The notes below the pieces were generated by a model that saw nothing but the letters and a program-made list of their open reading frames with translations, was not told the origin of the DNA and searched no databases. DNA of 64,000 nucleotides from contig NZ_QUDR01000010.1 in the NCBI RefSeq assembly GCF_003477605.1, positions 1 to 64,000 of the forward strand, read 5' to 3'. Below, piece by piece: positions 51,929 to 61,190 of this stretch (within the stretch, counting starts at the first letter, position 1; each line of letters begins with the position of its first letter). The DNA comes from Clostridium sp. AF37-5 (lineage in GTDB: Bacteria; Bacillota; Clostridia; Lachnospirales; Lachnospiraceae). The translations under genes and the position numbers were made by a program.

Positions 51929-54900
51929 ATGACGAAATATGAAAAAATCTCTGTTCTGGCGAGAGAGACTGCCAAAAGGATCAGTGCCAACAGGGAGGAA
52001 TGGATCCGATACCTTGATGTTGCGTCAAGGTTGTACAAGTATCCGTTTGAGGATCAGATTCTCATATATGCACAGAGACCGGATGCAACAGCCTGTGCCT
52101 CGCTTGAAATGTGGAATGAGAAGATGTTCTGCTGGGTAAACCGGGGAGCAAAGGGAATCGCCCTTCTGGATGGAGAAAGCGAAAGACCGAGGCTGCGGTA
52201 TGTCTTTGATGTGACGGATGTACACAAAGCAAGAAAGATCGGTAGAGATCCTTTTATATGGCATTTGAGGGAAGAACATAAAGAAGCGGTTCTTGCCGGA
52301 CTGGAGCATATTTACGGCAGCACCAATGATTCGCTTTCTTTTGAAAGCCGTATTTATGAGATTGCGGCAGGAATAGCGGAAGATTTTTATGAGGAAGCCG
52401 TAGATGAAGTGATCGATGCAGCGGCAAACAGTTTTCTGGAGGATCTGGATGGGGATGCGGTTTCCGTACGGTTCCGGGAAATGCTGGTGCAGAGTGTAAG
52501 TTATATCGTTTTGAAGCGATGCGGATGTGATATGACAGAGTTTGCCGATGGTCTTACTTTTGATTACATTCATGAGTTTAATACACTCAGAACCTTATCG
52601 GTGCTTGGCAGTAGCACTTCAGAACTTTGCAAACCGATGTTAGTACAGATTGGAAGAACGATCGCAAGGTACAACAGAGAGACTGCAAGAAAGCAGATAC
52701 CGTCAAGAGAACCATTACCAACAAACAATCAGAAAGAAAGGCAGGTGCCGGAACATGAATCTGACATACGAAAGGAACGGGGATTATCTCATTCCCAACC
52801 TGATACCGGAGGAGGAGAAAGAAACTTTGACGAAATACGGAGTGCTGCGAAAGAATTATCTGAAAAAACACAGGAGGGGGATTTACACGGGACTTCTTCT
52901 GAACGGAGAACTGATGAAACATTGTCTGAAAATACAGGAACAGGCAGAGGAGAGATTCGAGATATTGACCGAGAGATTAGCAGATTCACAGGGCGTGACG
53001 GAAGCCATGAAGCAGAAAGATCCGTGGAAGTGGACCAAAGAGATGAACATGGTCTATCAGCAGGCGGAGGAGATCATTCTGAAGGAGCTGATCTACCGGT
53101 AACCGAAAGTCGGGGAGACGGTTTCTTATCAGAGCCATCTGACCGATCCGGAGGAAATACTTTATCCGAAGCAGAACTAGAAACTTATGAACCGCCGGCG
53201 GACAGTCCGTACCGGCAGATGGATCTGTTTTCGCTGATGTCAGAGCAGATAGGAAATGTAGCCGTGGCGCAAGTGGAAAGACCAGCCGAACAATCTTTTC
53301 TGGGAACGATTGCGACGGAGCATATCGAGGAAATCCTTCGCACCGGCGGAGGGAAAAGTAACAGCAGAAAACGCATTTACTTTAAGTATCATGCGGGAAA
53401 TACGCCAAAAGAAATGGAAGACTTTCTTAGGAAAGAGTATGGAAAAACCGGAAAAGGATTTTTATTTGGAGAGGAGCAGATTTCTGTCTGGTTCGATGAG
53501 AATGGAATGTCTGCAGCACACGGCACCTCAGCATTGGAACATACGGAGCTACATCTATCCTGGAGTGCAGTGGAATCTGTCATCCGGGGACAGATGGAAG
53601 CGGGAACATACATAGACAGCAACGAAGCATATCTGGCAGATTCGTTTGTAAGAAATGAGTTAGCGGATATGCTTTTCTTTTATTACCGGGATTCGGTGGG
53701 TTCCTTTCCGGAAGAACTGGGACTTCATGGGTTTGATTATCCAAAGGATCATGCGGAGATCGCTGAAATGCTGTCATATGAAGATGATGTTCGTATGATC
53801 GTAGAGCAGATGGATCGGACACTGCAAAAGGAGGCTGCAGGAGAAATACAATATCGGTTTCGTCTGGCAAAGGATCCAAAGGAACTGCGGGATGACATTG
53901 CAGAGCTTTTGGAAGATAAGGTGGACTATCCATTGCCGGACAAAGTGCATGTGATAACGGAAGATTTTATTACTGCCGATGAGATTGACTACACGCTGAC
54001 CAGAGGATCCGGCTTTGAACATGGTGATTTTCGCATCTATGATTACTTTCACAAAGAACACACGCTAAAAGATGCTGCAGAGTTTTTGAAAAACGAGTAT
54101 GGAACCGGAGGAACCAGCCAGGCACTGCCGGGATCTGATAACAGCTTTAAAGATTATGATGCGAAAGGGATCAAGTTAAGTAAAGGAGAGATCTTTACGC
54201 CGGATGCTAAGATCCTGCTTTCGTGGAATGTGGTGGTAAAGCGGATTGAAAAGCTGATGAGGGAGGATCGCTACCTGACTGCAGAGAAGAAAGAAGAGTA
54301 TGCCATCTATCAGCAGGAGCGGAATGAAAAATTACTGCAGAAAGCAAAGGAAGAGTTAGGATCTGTGGTGGATGAGTCTGTAGTAGTTCATGGAGAGGTA
54401 TTCGATGAACTTGGCGGATCAGATCAGGTGATAGAGACGGCAGAAACAATTTCGGAAAAGAATCTGTCAGAGGATGCGGCAGAAAAAATGGAAGAGACCG
54501 TTCCAGATGAAACAGTAGCAGATGGTGCTGCTCACATTCGACAGACAAGGCAAGAAGAGGTAGAGTCGGCACAAAGCCTGCCAGATATCACAGACATCAG
54601 TATGCCGGCAGTTTCGGCAGAAAACTATGCGATTACCGATATGGAGCTTGGTACTGGCACGGCGAAAGAAAAGTTTTGGCGAAATGTGGAGGCTATTCGT
54701 ACCTTGAAAATGATCGAATCGGAGGGCAGGATGGCAACCGCTGACGAGCAGGAGGTCTTATCCGGGTATGTCGGATGGGGAGGTCTTGCAGATGCTTTTG
54801 ACGAAACCAAGAGTGCCTGGGTAAAGGAGTATGCAGAATTAAAAGATCTGATGTCCGAGGAAGAGTATCTATCCGCAAGAGAAAGTACCTTAAATGCCCA

Positions 54901-57900
54901 TTATACCAGTCCCGTGATCATCCGGGGGATTTACCGGACTTTACAGAGAATGGGATTTATGAAAGGAAATCTGTTAGAGCCTTCGATGGGGATCGGTAAC
55001 TTTTTTGGAATGCTGCCGGAAACGATGCAGGAGAGCCATCTGTATGGTGTAGAACTGGATAGCCTGACAGGAAGGATTGCCAGACAGCTGTATCCCAAAG
55101 CGGATATCACGGTGGATGGATATGAAAAAACAACATTTCCGAATGATTTCTTTGATGCTGCTGTTGGCAATGTACCCTTTGGTCAGTATAAGGTGGCAGA
55201 TAAGAAATATGATAAACATAACTTTCTGATCCATGATTACTTCTTTGGAAAGACCTTAGACCAGGTGCGTCCGGGTGGAGTGATCGCTTTTATCACCAGC
55301 AAGGGAACGATGGATAAGGAAAATCCAAAGGTACGCAGGTACATTGCACAGAGAGCAGAACTGTTGGGAGCGGTGCGGCTTCCGAATACTGCATTTAAGG
55401 CAAATGCCGGAACGGAAGTGACATCGGATATCATTTTCCTGAAAAAGCGTGACCGTATCATGGACATTGAACCAGACTGGGTGCATTTATCACAGGATAA
55501 AAACGGCACCGTCATGAACAGCTATTTTGTGGAACATCCGGAGATGATTGCTGGTTCTATGGAAATGGTCAGCGGGCCGTATGGGATGGAAAGTACCTGT
55601 GTGCCGGATGATACACTTCCTTTTCAGGAGCAGTTAGAAAAGAGTCTATCTTTTATCGAAGGTTCTTATGAAGAAATCGAACTGGAGGAGATGAATGAGG
55701 AGCTGACGGCTGAGGTGATCCCTGCCGTACCGGAAGTAAAAAACTTTAGTTATGCACAGATAGAGGATCGGTTGTATTACCGTGAAAACTCGGTGATGCG
55801 TCCGGTGGAAGCCTCCGAGGGAATGCTTGAGCGGATCAAGGGCATGGCTTCCATAAAGGACTGCACACAGGAACTGATTCGGCTGCAGTTAGAGGATTAT
55901 CCGGAGGAACAGATCCGGTCTGCACAGAAGAAGTTAAATGATCTGTACGATGCCTTTGTAAAGGATTATGGAAGGATTTATTCCAAAACCAATAAGCGTG
56001 CCTTTCATCAGGACAGCAGCTACTGTCTGCTCTGTTCCTTAGAAAAGCAGGACGAGGAAGGCAACTTTATCGGAAAAGCGGACATGTTTATGAAACGCAC
56101 GATCAAGAAAGCAGAAGTGGTGACCAGTGTGGACACGGCAAGCGAAGCACTGGCGGTATCTCTGGCAGAAAAAGCAGCGATTGATTTTGAATATATGTCG
56201 GAACTAAGTGGAAAAGACCGGGATACGCTGATTCGTGAGCTGACCGGAGTAATCTTTAAAAACCCGATCAGTGAGGAATGGGAGACAGCAGATGCTTATT
56301 TAAGCGGAAATGTGCGAAACAAACTGGAAGTAGCCGAAACTTTTGCAAAGAATGAACCCATGTATGCGGTCAATGTGGAAGCATTGAAACGGGTACAGCC
56401 GAGAGAACTGGATGCCAGTGAGATTGAAGTCAGGATTGGAGCAACATGGATTGAACCGAGATTTATCGAGGATTTTATGCGGGAAGTGTTTGAGACACCG
56501 GAGCATTTATTAAATCGTGATGTAATAAAGATTCAGTATTCCGATGTGACCGGGCAGTGGAATGTGAAGGGAAAAAATGCAGACTTAGGAAACGCACTTG
56601 TAAACATGACATACGGAACCAGCCGGAGAAATGCGTATCAGATTTTGGAAGACTCTCTGAATCTGAAGGACAGCCGTGTGTATGACACAGTGATCGAGGA
56701 TGGCAAAGAAAAGCGAGTTCTCAATAAAAAAGAAACAACGATTGCCGCACAGAAGCAGGATGCCATGAGGGAAGCTTTCCGGGACTGGGTATTCCGTGAC
56801 ATGGACAGGCGTAATGAACTCGTGAGTAAGTATAATGTATTGTTTAATTCCACCAGACCACGAGAGTATGACGGTTCTCATTTGAAGTTTCCGGGAATGA
56901 CACCGGATATTGAGTTAAAGGGTTATCAGAAAAATGCTGTGGCTCATGTTTTGTATGGAAATAATACATTGCTTGCACACTGTGTCGGTGCCGGAAAAAC
57001 ATTTGAAATGGTTGCGGCTGCAATGGAAAGCAAGCGTCTTGGCTTATGTCAGAAAAGTTTGTTTGTCGTACCAAATCATTTGACGGAGCAGTGGGCCAGT
57101 GACTTTTTACGATTGTATCCGGGAGCCAATATTTTAGCGGCTACCAAGAAAGATTTTCAGCCGGCAAATCGTAAAAAGTTCTGCTCACGGATTGCTACCG
57201 GCGATTATGATGCGGTGATCATCGGGCATAGTCAATTTGAAAAAATACCGCTATCTGCTGAACGACAGACTGCCATTATTGAGCGGCAGATTGCTGAGAT
57301 CACGCAGTCGATTGAAGAAATTAAAGCGGAGCAGGGAGAACGCTATACCATTAAGCAGATGGAGAAAATGAGGAAAACCCTTCAGACACGATTGGACAAA
57401 CTCAATGATACTTCCAGAAAAGATGATGTTGTGACCTTTGAACAGTTAGGCGTGGACAGGCTCTTTGTAGATGAAAGCCATTATTACAAAAATCTTTTCT
57501 TACATACAAAAATGCGTAATGTAGCGGGTATTGCGCAGTCGGAAGCACAGAAATCTTCCGATATGTTTGCCAAATGCCAGTATCTGGACGAGCTGACCGG
57601 CGGAAAGGGCATTACCTTTGCAACGGGAACCCCGATTTCCAACAGTATGACGGAATTATACACCAACATGCGTTATCTGCAGTATGATACGCTGCAGCGG
57701 ATGGGACTGGGGCATTTTGATTCCTGGGCATCTTCCTTTGGAGAGACGCAGACAGCGATCGAACTTGCACCGGAGGGAACCGGATACCGTGCAAAGACGA
57801 GATTTGCCAAGTTTTACAATCTGCCGGAGTTAATCGCCCTGTTTAAGGAGTGTGCGGATATACAAACACCGGATATGTTAAACTTACCGATTCCGAAAGC

Positions 57901-59887
57901 AAAGTATGAAAATGTGGTATTACAGCCGAGCGAACATCAAAAGGAGATGGTCGCATCGTTAGCGGAGCGGGCGGAGGCAGTCCGTGACCGGAGAGTGGAA
58001 CCGCATGAAGATAACATGTTAAAGATAACAAATGATGGAAGGAAGCTGGCGCTGGATCAGAGACTGATCAATCGGTTACTGCCAGATGAAGAACATTCCA
58101 AAGTCAACGCCCTTGTGCAAAAGGCGTATGAAATATGGGACAGGACAAAGGCAGACAAATCCGCACAGCTTATCTTTTGTGACCTTTCGACACCGAAGAT
58201 CGTTGGGAAAACGACTGCAGGTGATGGAAATGATATGTTAGAAGCAGAGGTGTTTGACGATGTCTACCATGACATCAAGCGAAAACTCGTGAACCGGGGT
58301 GTACCGGAAGAAGAGATTGCCTTTATTCATGAAGCGAATACGGAGTTAAGAAAGACGGAGCTGTTTGGCAAGGTAAGAAGCGGACAGGTTCGTTTTTTGA
58401 TTGGTTCCACGCAGAAGATGGGAGCCGGAACCAATGTGCAGGACCGTCTGGTTGCCCTGCATCATTTGGATGTTCCGTGGCGTCCGTCAGACATTGAACA
58501 GCAGGAGGGACGTATTCTCAGACAGGGTAACAGAAATGATACCGTGTCTATTTTTCGTTATGTGACAGAAGGCACATTCGACAGTTATTCGTGGCAGGTA
58601 ATAGAAAACAAGCAGAAATTCATCAGCCAGATCATGACAAGTAAATCGCCGGTACGAAGCTGTGAGGATGTGGATGAAGCAGCACTTACTTATGCCGAGG
58701 TCAAAGCACTTGCCACCGGAAATCCTTATATCAAGGAAAAGATGGATTTAGATATTCAGGTATCAAGGCTGAAACTGATGAAAGCAAACCATACCAGTCA
58801 GATCTACCGGCTGGAGGATAACATTGCAAAGAATTATCCCAAGCAGATTGAAATTTTGCAGGAGCGGATTCGGGGATTTCAGACAGATATGGAAACAGTA
58901 CGAAAGAATCTTCCGGTAGATAAGGACAACTTTTCCATGAAAGTGGGAAACCGTATCTTTACGGACAAAAAGGAAGCAGGAACAGCCATTCTTGCTATGT
59001 GTCAGGAGATGGATTCTCTGCAGCAGATGGTGGAGATCGGTGAGTATGCCGGTATGAGAATGAAAGTCACTTTTGATTCTTTTAACCGCAAGTTTGTGAT
59101 GAGTCTGAAAGGAGAACTAAGCCACAACTTTGAACTTGGTTCGGATGCGTTTGGAAATATCACAAGACTTCATAATGTTTTAGATGGCATGGCTGGGGAA
59201 CTTTCAGAAGCAGAGACAAAACTTAACAATGTCGCACACCAGTTGGAAACGGCAAAGATAGAGGTGCAAAAGCCGTTTCCTGCGGAGGAAGAACTGAAGG
59301 AGAAGATGGAACGGTTAGCGGAACTGGATGCCTTGTTAAATATGGATGAAAAAGGCGGGACACCGGTACTTGAAAATGAACCGACGGTTACGCCTTTGGG
59401 CGAATGGCTGTTAGAACATCTTCTGCCGGAATTTATGGAAGAGTATGAAATGGCAGAGGAACGGGCGAGAGAGGTGCTATTAGATGCTCTGCCGGAAGAA
59501 GAAAGCGAAGTGGTCTGCTTTTCTTCGGAGCAGAATGCAGAGAGCCTTGACAGTGAGGAAATGCAAAAACAGATGTCAGAATATATGGATGGTGATTTTT
59601 ATGCCATACCGGTATCGGATACAGAATACCTGATCGCACCAAAAGTGGAACAGGACGCCGTGATCTATCTGCGGACGGTACTCAGCAACTTAAGTGATTC
59701 GGTTCTGTCTTCGCCGGCAATGAAAACACATGCGGCTTATGAGTACGATGCCGGGGAAAACCGGATGAAACCGTTTGACCATTTAAGGATTTTAAGAGGA
59801 CTTTTGGCGGTAGGAGAAGAAAGACCGGTTTATCATGTAAGACCAAGAGAGCCGGCCGATACCAGAAGATCACATGGGATGCATTAA
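51929..59887 (+). CDS. Giant N6-adenine methylase-like and SNF2-type helicase fusion
   Basis: A 2,652-residue protein. The N-terminal 240 residues are an ArdC-like/LPD domain ('ETAKRISANREEWIRYLDVASRLYKYPFEDQILIYAQRP'). A hydrophilic linker (about 260-440) hosts the overprinted TnpV gene. A methylase core has motif I 'EPSMGIGNF' (about 1017-1025) and a catalytic box 'GNVPFG' (1080-1085), a variant of NPPY. An SF2 helicase has Walker A C1685-V-G-A-G-K-T1691, D1848-E-S-H, 'GTPISNS' and motif VI 'QQEGRILRQGN' (2191-2201). ATG 51929 follows AGGAGGAG. Such proteins are typical of conjugative elements and are thought to protect or process incoming DNA. Confidence 0.9.
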   Translation: MTKYEKISVLARETAKRISANREEWIRYLDVASRLYKYPFEDQILIYAQRPDATACASLEMWNEKMFCWVNRGAKGIALLDGESERPRLRYVFDVTDVHKARKIGRDPFIWHLREEHKEAVLAGLEHIYGSTNDSLSFESRIYEIAAGIAEDFYEEAVDEVIDAAANSFLEDLDGDAVSVRFREMLVQSVSYIVLKRCGCDMTEFADGLTFDYIHEFNTLRTLSVLGSSTSELCKPMLVQIGRTIARYNRETARKQIPSREPLPTNNQKERQVPEHESDIRKERGLSHSQPDTGGGERNFDEIRSAAKELSEKTQEGDLHGTSSERRTDETLSENTGTGRGEIRDIDREISRFTGRDGSHEAERSVEVDQRDEHGLSAGGGDHSEGADLPVTESRGDGFLSEPSDRSGGNTLSEAELETYEPPADSPYRQMDLFSLMSEQIGNVAVAQVERPAEQSFLGTIATEHIEEILRTGGGKSNSRKRIYFKYHAGNTPKEMEDFLRKEYGKTGKGFLFGEEQISVWFDENGMSAAHGTSALEHTELHLSWSAVESVIRGQMEAGTYIDSNEAYLADSFVRNELADMLFFYYRDSVGSFPEELGLHGFDYPKDHAEIAEMLSYEDDVRMIVEQMDRTLQKEAAGEIQYRFRLAKDPKELRDDIAELLEDKVDYPLPDKVHVITEDFITADEIDYTLTRGSGFEHGDFRIYDYFHKEHTLKDAAEFLKNEYGTGGTSQALPGSDNSFKDYDAKGIKLSKGEIFTPDAKILLSWNVVVKRIEKLMREDRYLTAEKKEEYAIYQQERNEKLLQKAKEELGSVVDESVVVHGEVFDELGGSDQVIETAETISEKNLSEDAAEKMEETVPDETVADGAAHIRQTRQEEVESAQSLPDITDISMPAVSAENYAITDMELGTGTAKEKFWRNVEAIRTLKMIESEGRMATADEQEVLSGYVGWGGLADAFDETKSAWVKEYAELKDLMSEEEYLSARESTLNAHYTSPVIIRGIYRTLQRMGFMKGNLLEPSMGIGNFFGMLPETMQESHLYGVELDSLTGRIARQLYPKADITVDGYEKTTFPNDFFDAAVGNVPFGQYKVADKKYDKHNFLIHDYFFGKTLDQVRPGGVIAFITSKGTMDKENPKVRRYIAQRAELLGAVRLPNTAFKANAGTEVTSDIIFLKKRDRIMDIEPDWVHLSQDKNGTVMNSYFVEHPEMIAGSMEMVSGPYGMESTCVPDDTLPFQEQLEKSLSFIEGSYEEIELEEMNEELTAEVIPAVPEVKNFSYAQIEDRLYYRENSVMRPVEASEGMLERIKGMASIKDCTQELIRLQLEDYPEEQIRSAQKKLNDLYDAFVKDYGRIYSKTNKRAFHQDSSYCLLCSLEKQDEEGNFIGKADMFMKRTIKKAEVVTSVDTASEALAVSLAEKAAIDFEYMSELSGKDRDTLIRELTGVIFKNPISEEWETADAYLSGNVRNKLEVAETFAKNEPMYAVNVEALKRVQPRELDASEIEVRIGATWIEPRFIEDFMREVFETPEHLLNRDVIKIQYSDVTGQWNVKGKNADLGNALVNMTYGTSRRNAYQILEDSLNLKDSRVYDTVIEDGKEKRVLNKKETTIAAQKQDAMREAFRDWVFRDMDRRNELVSKYNVLFNSTRPREYDGSHLKFPGMTPDIELKGYQKNAVAHVLYGNNTLLAHCVGAGKTFEMVAAAMESKRLGLCQKSLFVVPNHLTEQWASDFLRLYPGANILAATKKDFQPANRKKFCSRIATGDYDAVIIGHSQFEKIPLSAERQTAIIERQIAEITQSIEEIKAEQGERYTIKQMEKMRKTLQTRLDKLNDTSRKDDVVTFEQLGVDRLFVDESHYYKNLFLHTKMRNVAGIAQSEAQKSSDMFAKCQYLDELTGGKGITFATGTPISNSMTELYTNMRYLQYDTLQRMGLGHFDSWASSFGETQTAIELAPEGTGYRAKTRFAKFYNLPELIALFKECADIQTPDMLNLPIPKAKYENVVLQPSEHQKEMVASLAERAEAVRDRRVEPHEDNMLKITNDGRKLALDQRLINRLLPDEEHSKVNALVQKAYEIWDRTKADKSAQLIFCDLSTPKIVGKTTAGDGNDMLEAEVFDDVYHDIKRKLVNRGVPEEEIAFIHEANTELRKTELFGKVRSGQVRFLIGSTQKMGAGTNVQDRLVALHHLDVPWRPSDIEQQEGRILRQGNRNDTVSIFRYVTEGTFDSYSWQVIENKQKFISQIMTSKSPVRSCEDVDEAALTYAEVKALATGNPYIKEKMDLDIQVSRLKLMKANHTSQIYRLEDNIAKNYPKQIEILQERIRGFQTDMETVRKNLPVDKDNFSMKVGNRIFTDKKEAGTAILAMCQEMDSLQQMVEIGEYAGMRMKVTFDSFNRKFVMSLKGELSHNFELGSDAFGNITRLHNVLDGMAGELSEAETKLNNVAHQLETAKIEVQKPFPAEEELKEKMERLAELDALLNMDEKGGTPVLENEPTVTPLGEWLLEHLLPEFMEEYEMAEERAREVLLDALPEEESEVVCFSSEQNAESLDSEEMQKQMSEYMDGDFYAIPVSDTEYLIAPKVEQDAVIYLRTVLSNLSDSVLSSPAMKTHAAYEYDAGENRMKPFDHLRILRGLLAVGEERPVYHVRPREPADTRRSHGMH
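52755..53102 (+). CDS. tnpV: TnpV-like protein, overprinted in the +1 frame inside the methylase-helicase gene
   Basis: A complete 115-residue TnpV family protein, starting MNLTYERNGDYLIPNL and containing 'KYGVLRKNYLKKHRRGIYTGLLLNGEL' and a tail ending 'EEIILKELIYR'. The whole gene lies within helicase codons 276-391, shifted by one base. Both frames look coding: this one is well-ordered protein, while the helicase frame is low-complexity Gly/Ser/Asp/Arg linker. A GGCAGGTG-type site precedes the ATG. TnpV is common in clostridial elements; its function is unknown. Confidence 0.8.
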   Translation: MNLTYERNGDYLIPNLIPEEEKETLTKYGVLRKNYLKKHRRGIYTGLLLNGELMKHCLKIQEQAEERFEILTERLADSQGVTEAMKQKDPWKWTKEMNMVYQQAEEIILKELIYR

Positions 59888-59937
59888 ACAGCGTTTGGAC
59901 AATTTGTCCAGACAGAAAGAATATGAGGTGAATCGAC

Positions 59938-61044
59938 ATGAAGAATTATCAGGAATTTATGGATTATGTAAAAGAAAATGTGGCAGATTATCTGCCGGAG
60001 AAATTTGAGCAGGCAGAGATCACGGTGCATCAGATGGTAAAAAACAATGATGTTATGTTAGATGGGTTAAATATTCACGATCCGGACAGCAATCTTTCTC
60101 CCAATATTTATTTGAATCCACTATATGAGCAGTATGAAAATGGAAGAGATCTGGATGAGATCGTTGCAGAGATAGCCGATACCTATGTGGAAAATATGGG
60201 ATCGGCACTCACAAGAGATTTTCAGCTCAATGTAGAAGATATCAGAAACTTTGAGGCAGTCAAAGACAATATCTTTCCGAAACTGGTGAATCTTGAAAAG
60301 AACAGCAGCCGCCTGGAACATGTACCATATACACAGAAGGAAGATCTTGCAGTCACTTATCATATCAAGATGACAGGGGATTCAAGGACTCTCGGTTCTT
60401 TGATGATCACGGATGCAATGCTGGAAGGGTACGGTGTGAACAAGGAGGAGCTGCATGGTTTGGCAATGGATAACATGGGGCGGTTATTTCCTCCTACATT
60501 TCAGTCGCTGCAGGAAATGATGATCGAACTTTTTGCCGATGAATTTTCAAGAAGGGAAGGGATGCCGTTAGAAGAAGCGAAAGAGTGTGCAAAAGAGATG
60601 GTTCCGACAGGGGGACCGGAGTTGTACTGCCTGAGTAATGAATGCAAGATCAATGGAGCAGCCTGCATTATCGATGACAATATCCAGAAAATGATAGCGG
60701 AAAAGGTGGGCGGAGACTATTTTGTTCTCCCGTCATCTGTGCATGAAGTGCTGATCATGCCCAAAAGTGAGGATATGGATCCGAAAGAACTTCGGAATAT
60801 GGTGCAGGATGTCAATGCCACGCAGGTGGCGGAAGGGGAGATTCTTTCGGATCAGGTGTATGAGTATGATGCCAAGACGCACAAGCTAAGCATTTGTGCT
60901 CCGGGAAAGGAATTAAAACAGGAGCAGGGAAAGAACATTTCACAAGGACTTGCAATGGGGGTTATGGAGGAAAAGACTGCGTATGAGACAAAAACGCAGG
61001 AACAGGTTCATGAGCCGATCAAGCACAGTGGAAGAAGCCGGTAA
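59938..61044 (+). CDS. DUF5688 family protein
   Basis: A 368-residue cytoplasmic protein of the DUF5688 family, usual on Firmicute conjugative elements downstream of the helicase. It has the N-terminal 'PEKFEQAEITVHQMVKNNDVMLDGLNI' block, a repeated alpha/beta centre and a C-terminal segment ('FVLPSSVHEVLIMPKSEDMDPKELRNMVQDVNATQV') shared with other element proteins. AGGTGA precedes ATG 59938. It follows the helicase by 50 bases. The molecular function is unknown. Confidence 0.8.
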   Translation: MKNYQEFMDYVKENVADYLPEKFEQAEITVHQMVKNNDVMLDGLNIHDPDSNLSPNIYLNPLYEQYENGRDLDEIVAEIADTYVENMGSALTRDFQLNVEDIRNFEAVKDNIFPKLVNLEKNSSRLEHVPYTQKEDLAVTYHIKMTGDSRTLGSLMITDAMLEGYGVNKEELHGLAMDNMGRLFPPTFQSLQEMMIELFADEFSRREGMPLEEAKECAKEMVPTGGPELYCLSNECKINGAACIIDDNIQKMIAEKVGGDYFVLPSSVHEVLIMPKSEDMDPKELRNMVQDVNATQVAEGEILSDQVYEYDAKTHKLSICAPGKELKQEQGKNISQGLAMGVMEEKTAYETKTQEQVHEPIKHSGRSR

Positions 61045-61064
61045 CAAAAAGAACGGAGGTTTAC

Positions 61065-61190
61065 ATGAGTGAGCAAATGAAAGAGAGCATCGAGATTCAT
61101 TCTCTGGAAGAATTGAAAAAACTTATTATGGAAAAGGATGACAATGAGATACTTACCGTAACAGTGGAGGTGGCTGCCGATGAATCATGA
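61065..61190 (+). CDS. Small acidic protein, 41 residues
   Basis: GGAGGT lies five bases before ATG 61065, and the frame ends at TGA 61188-61190. The product is acidic and amphipathic (HSLEELKKLIMEKDDNEILTVTVEV). Its end overlaps the next gene by 11 bases, suggesting coupled translation. Small ORFs of this kind often precede the RadC-type gene on such elements. Function unknown. Confidence 0.6.
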   Translation: MSEQMKESIEIHSLEELKKLIMEKDDNEILTVTVEVAADES

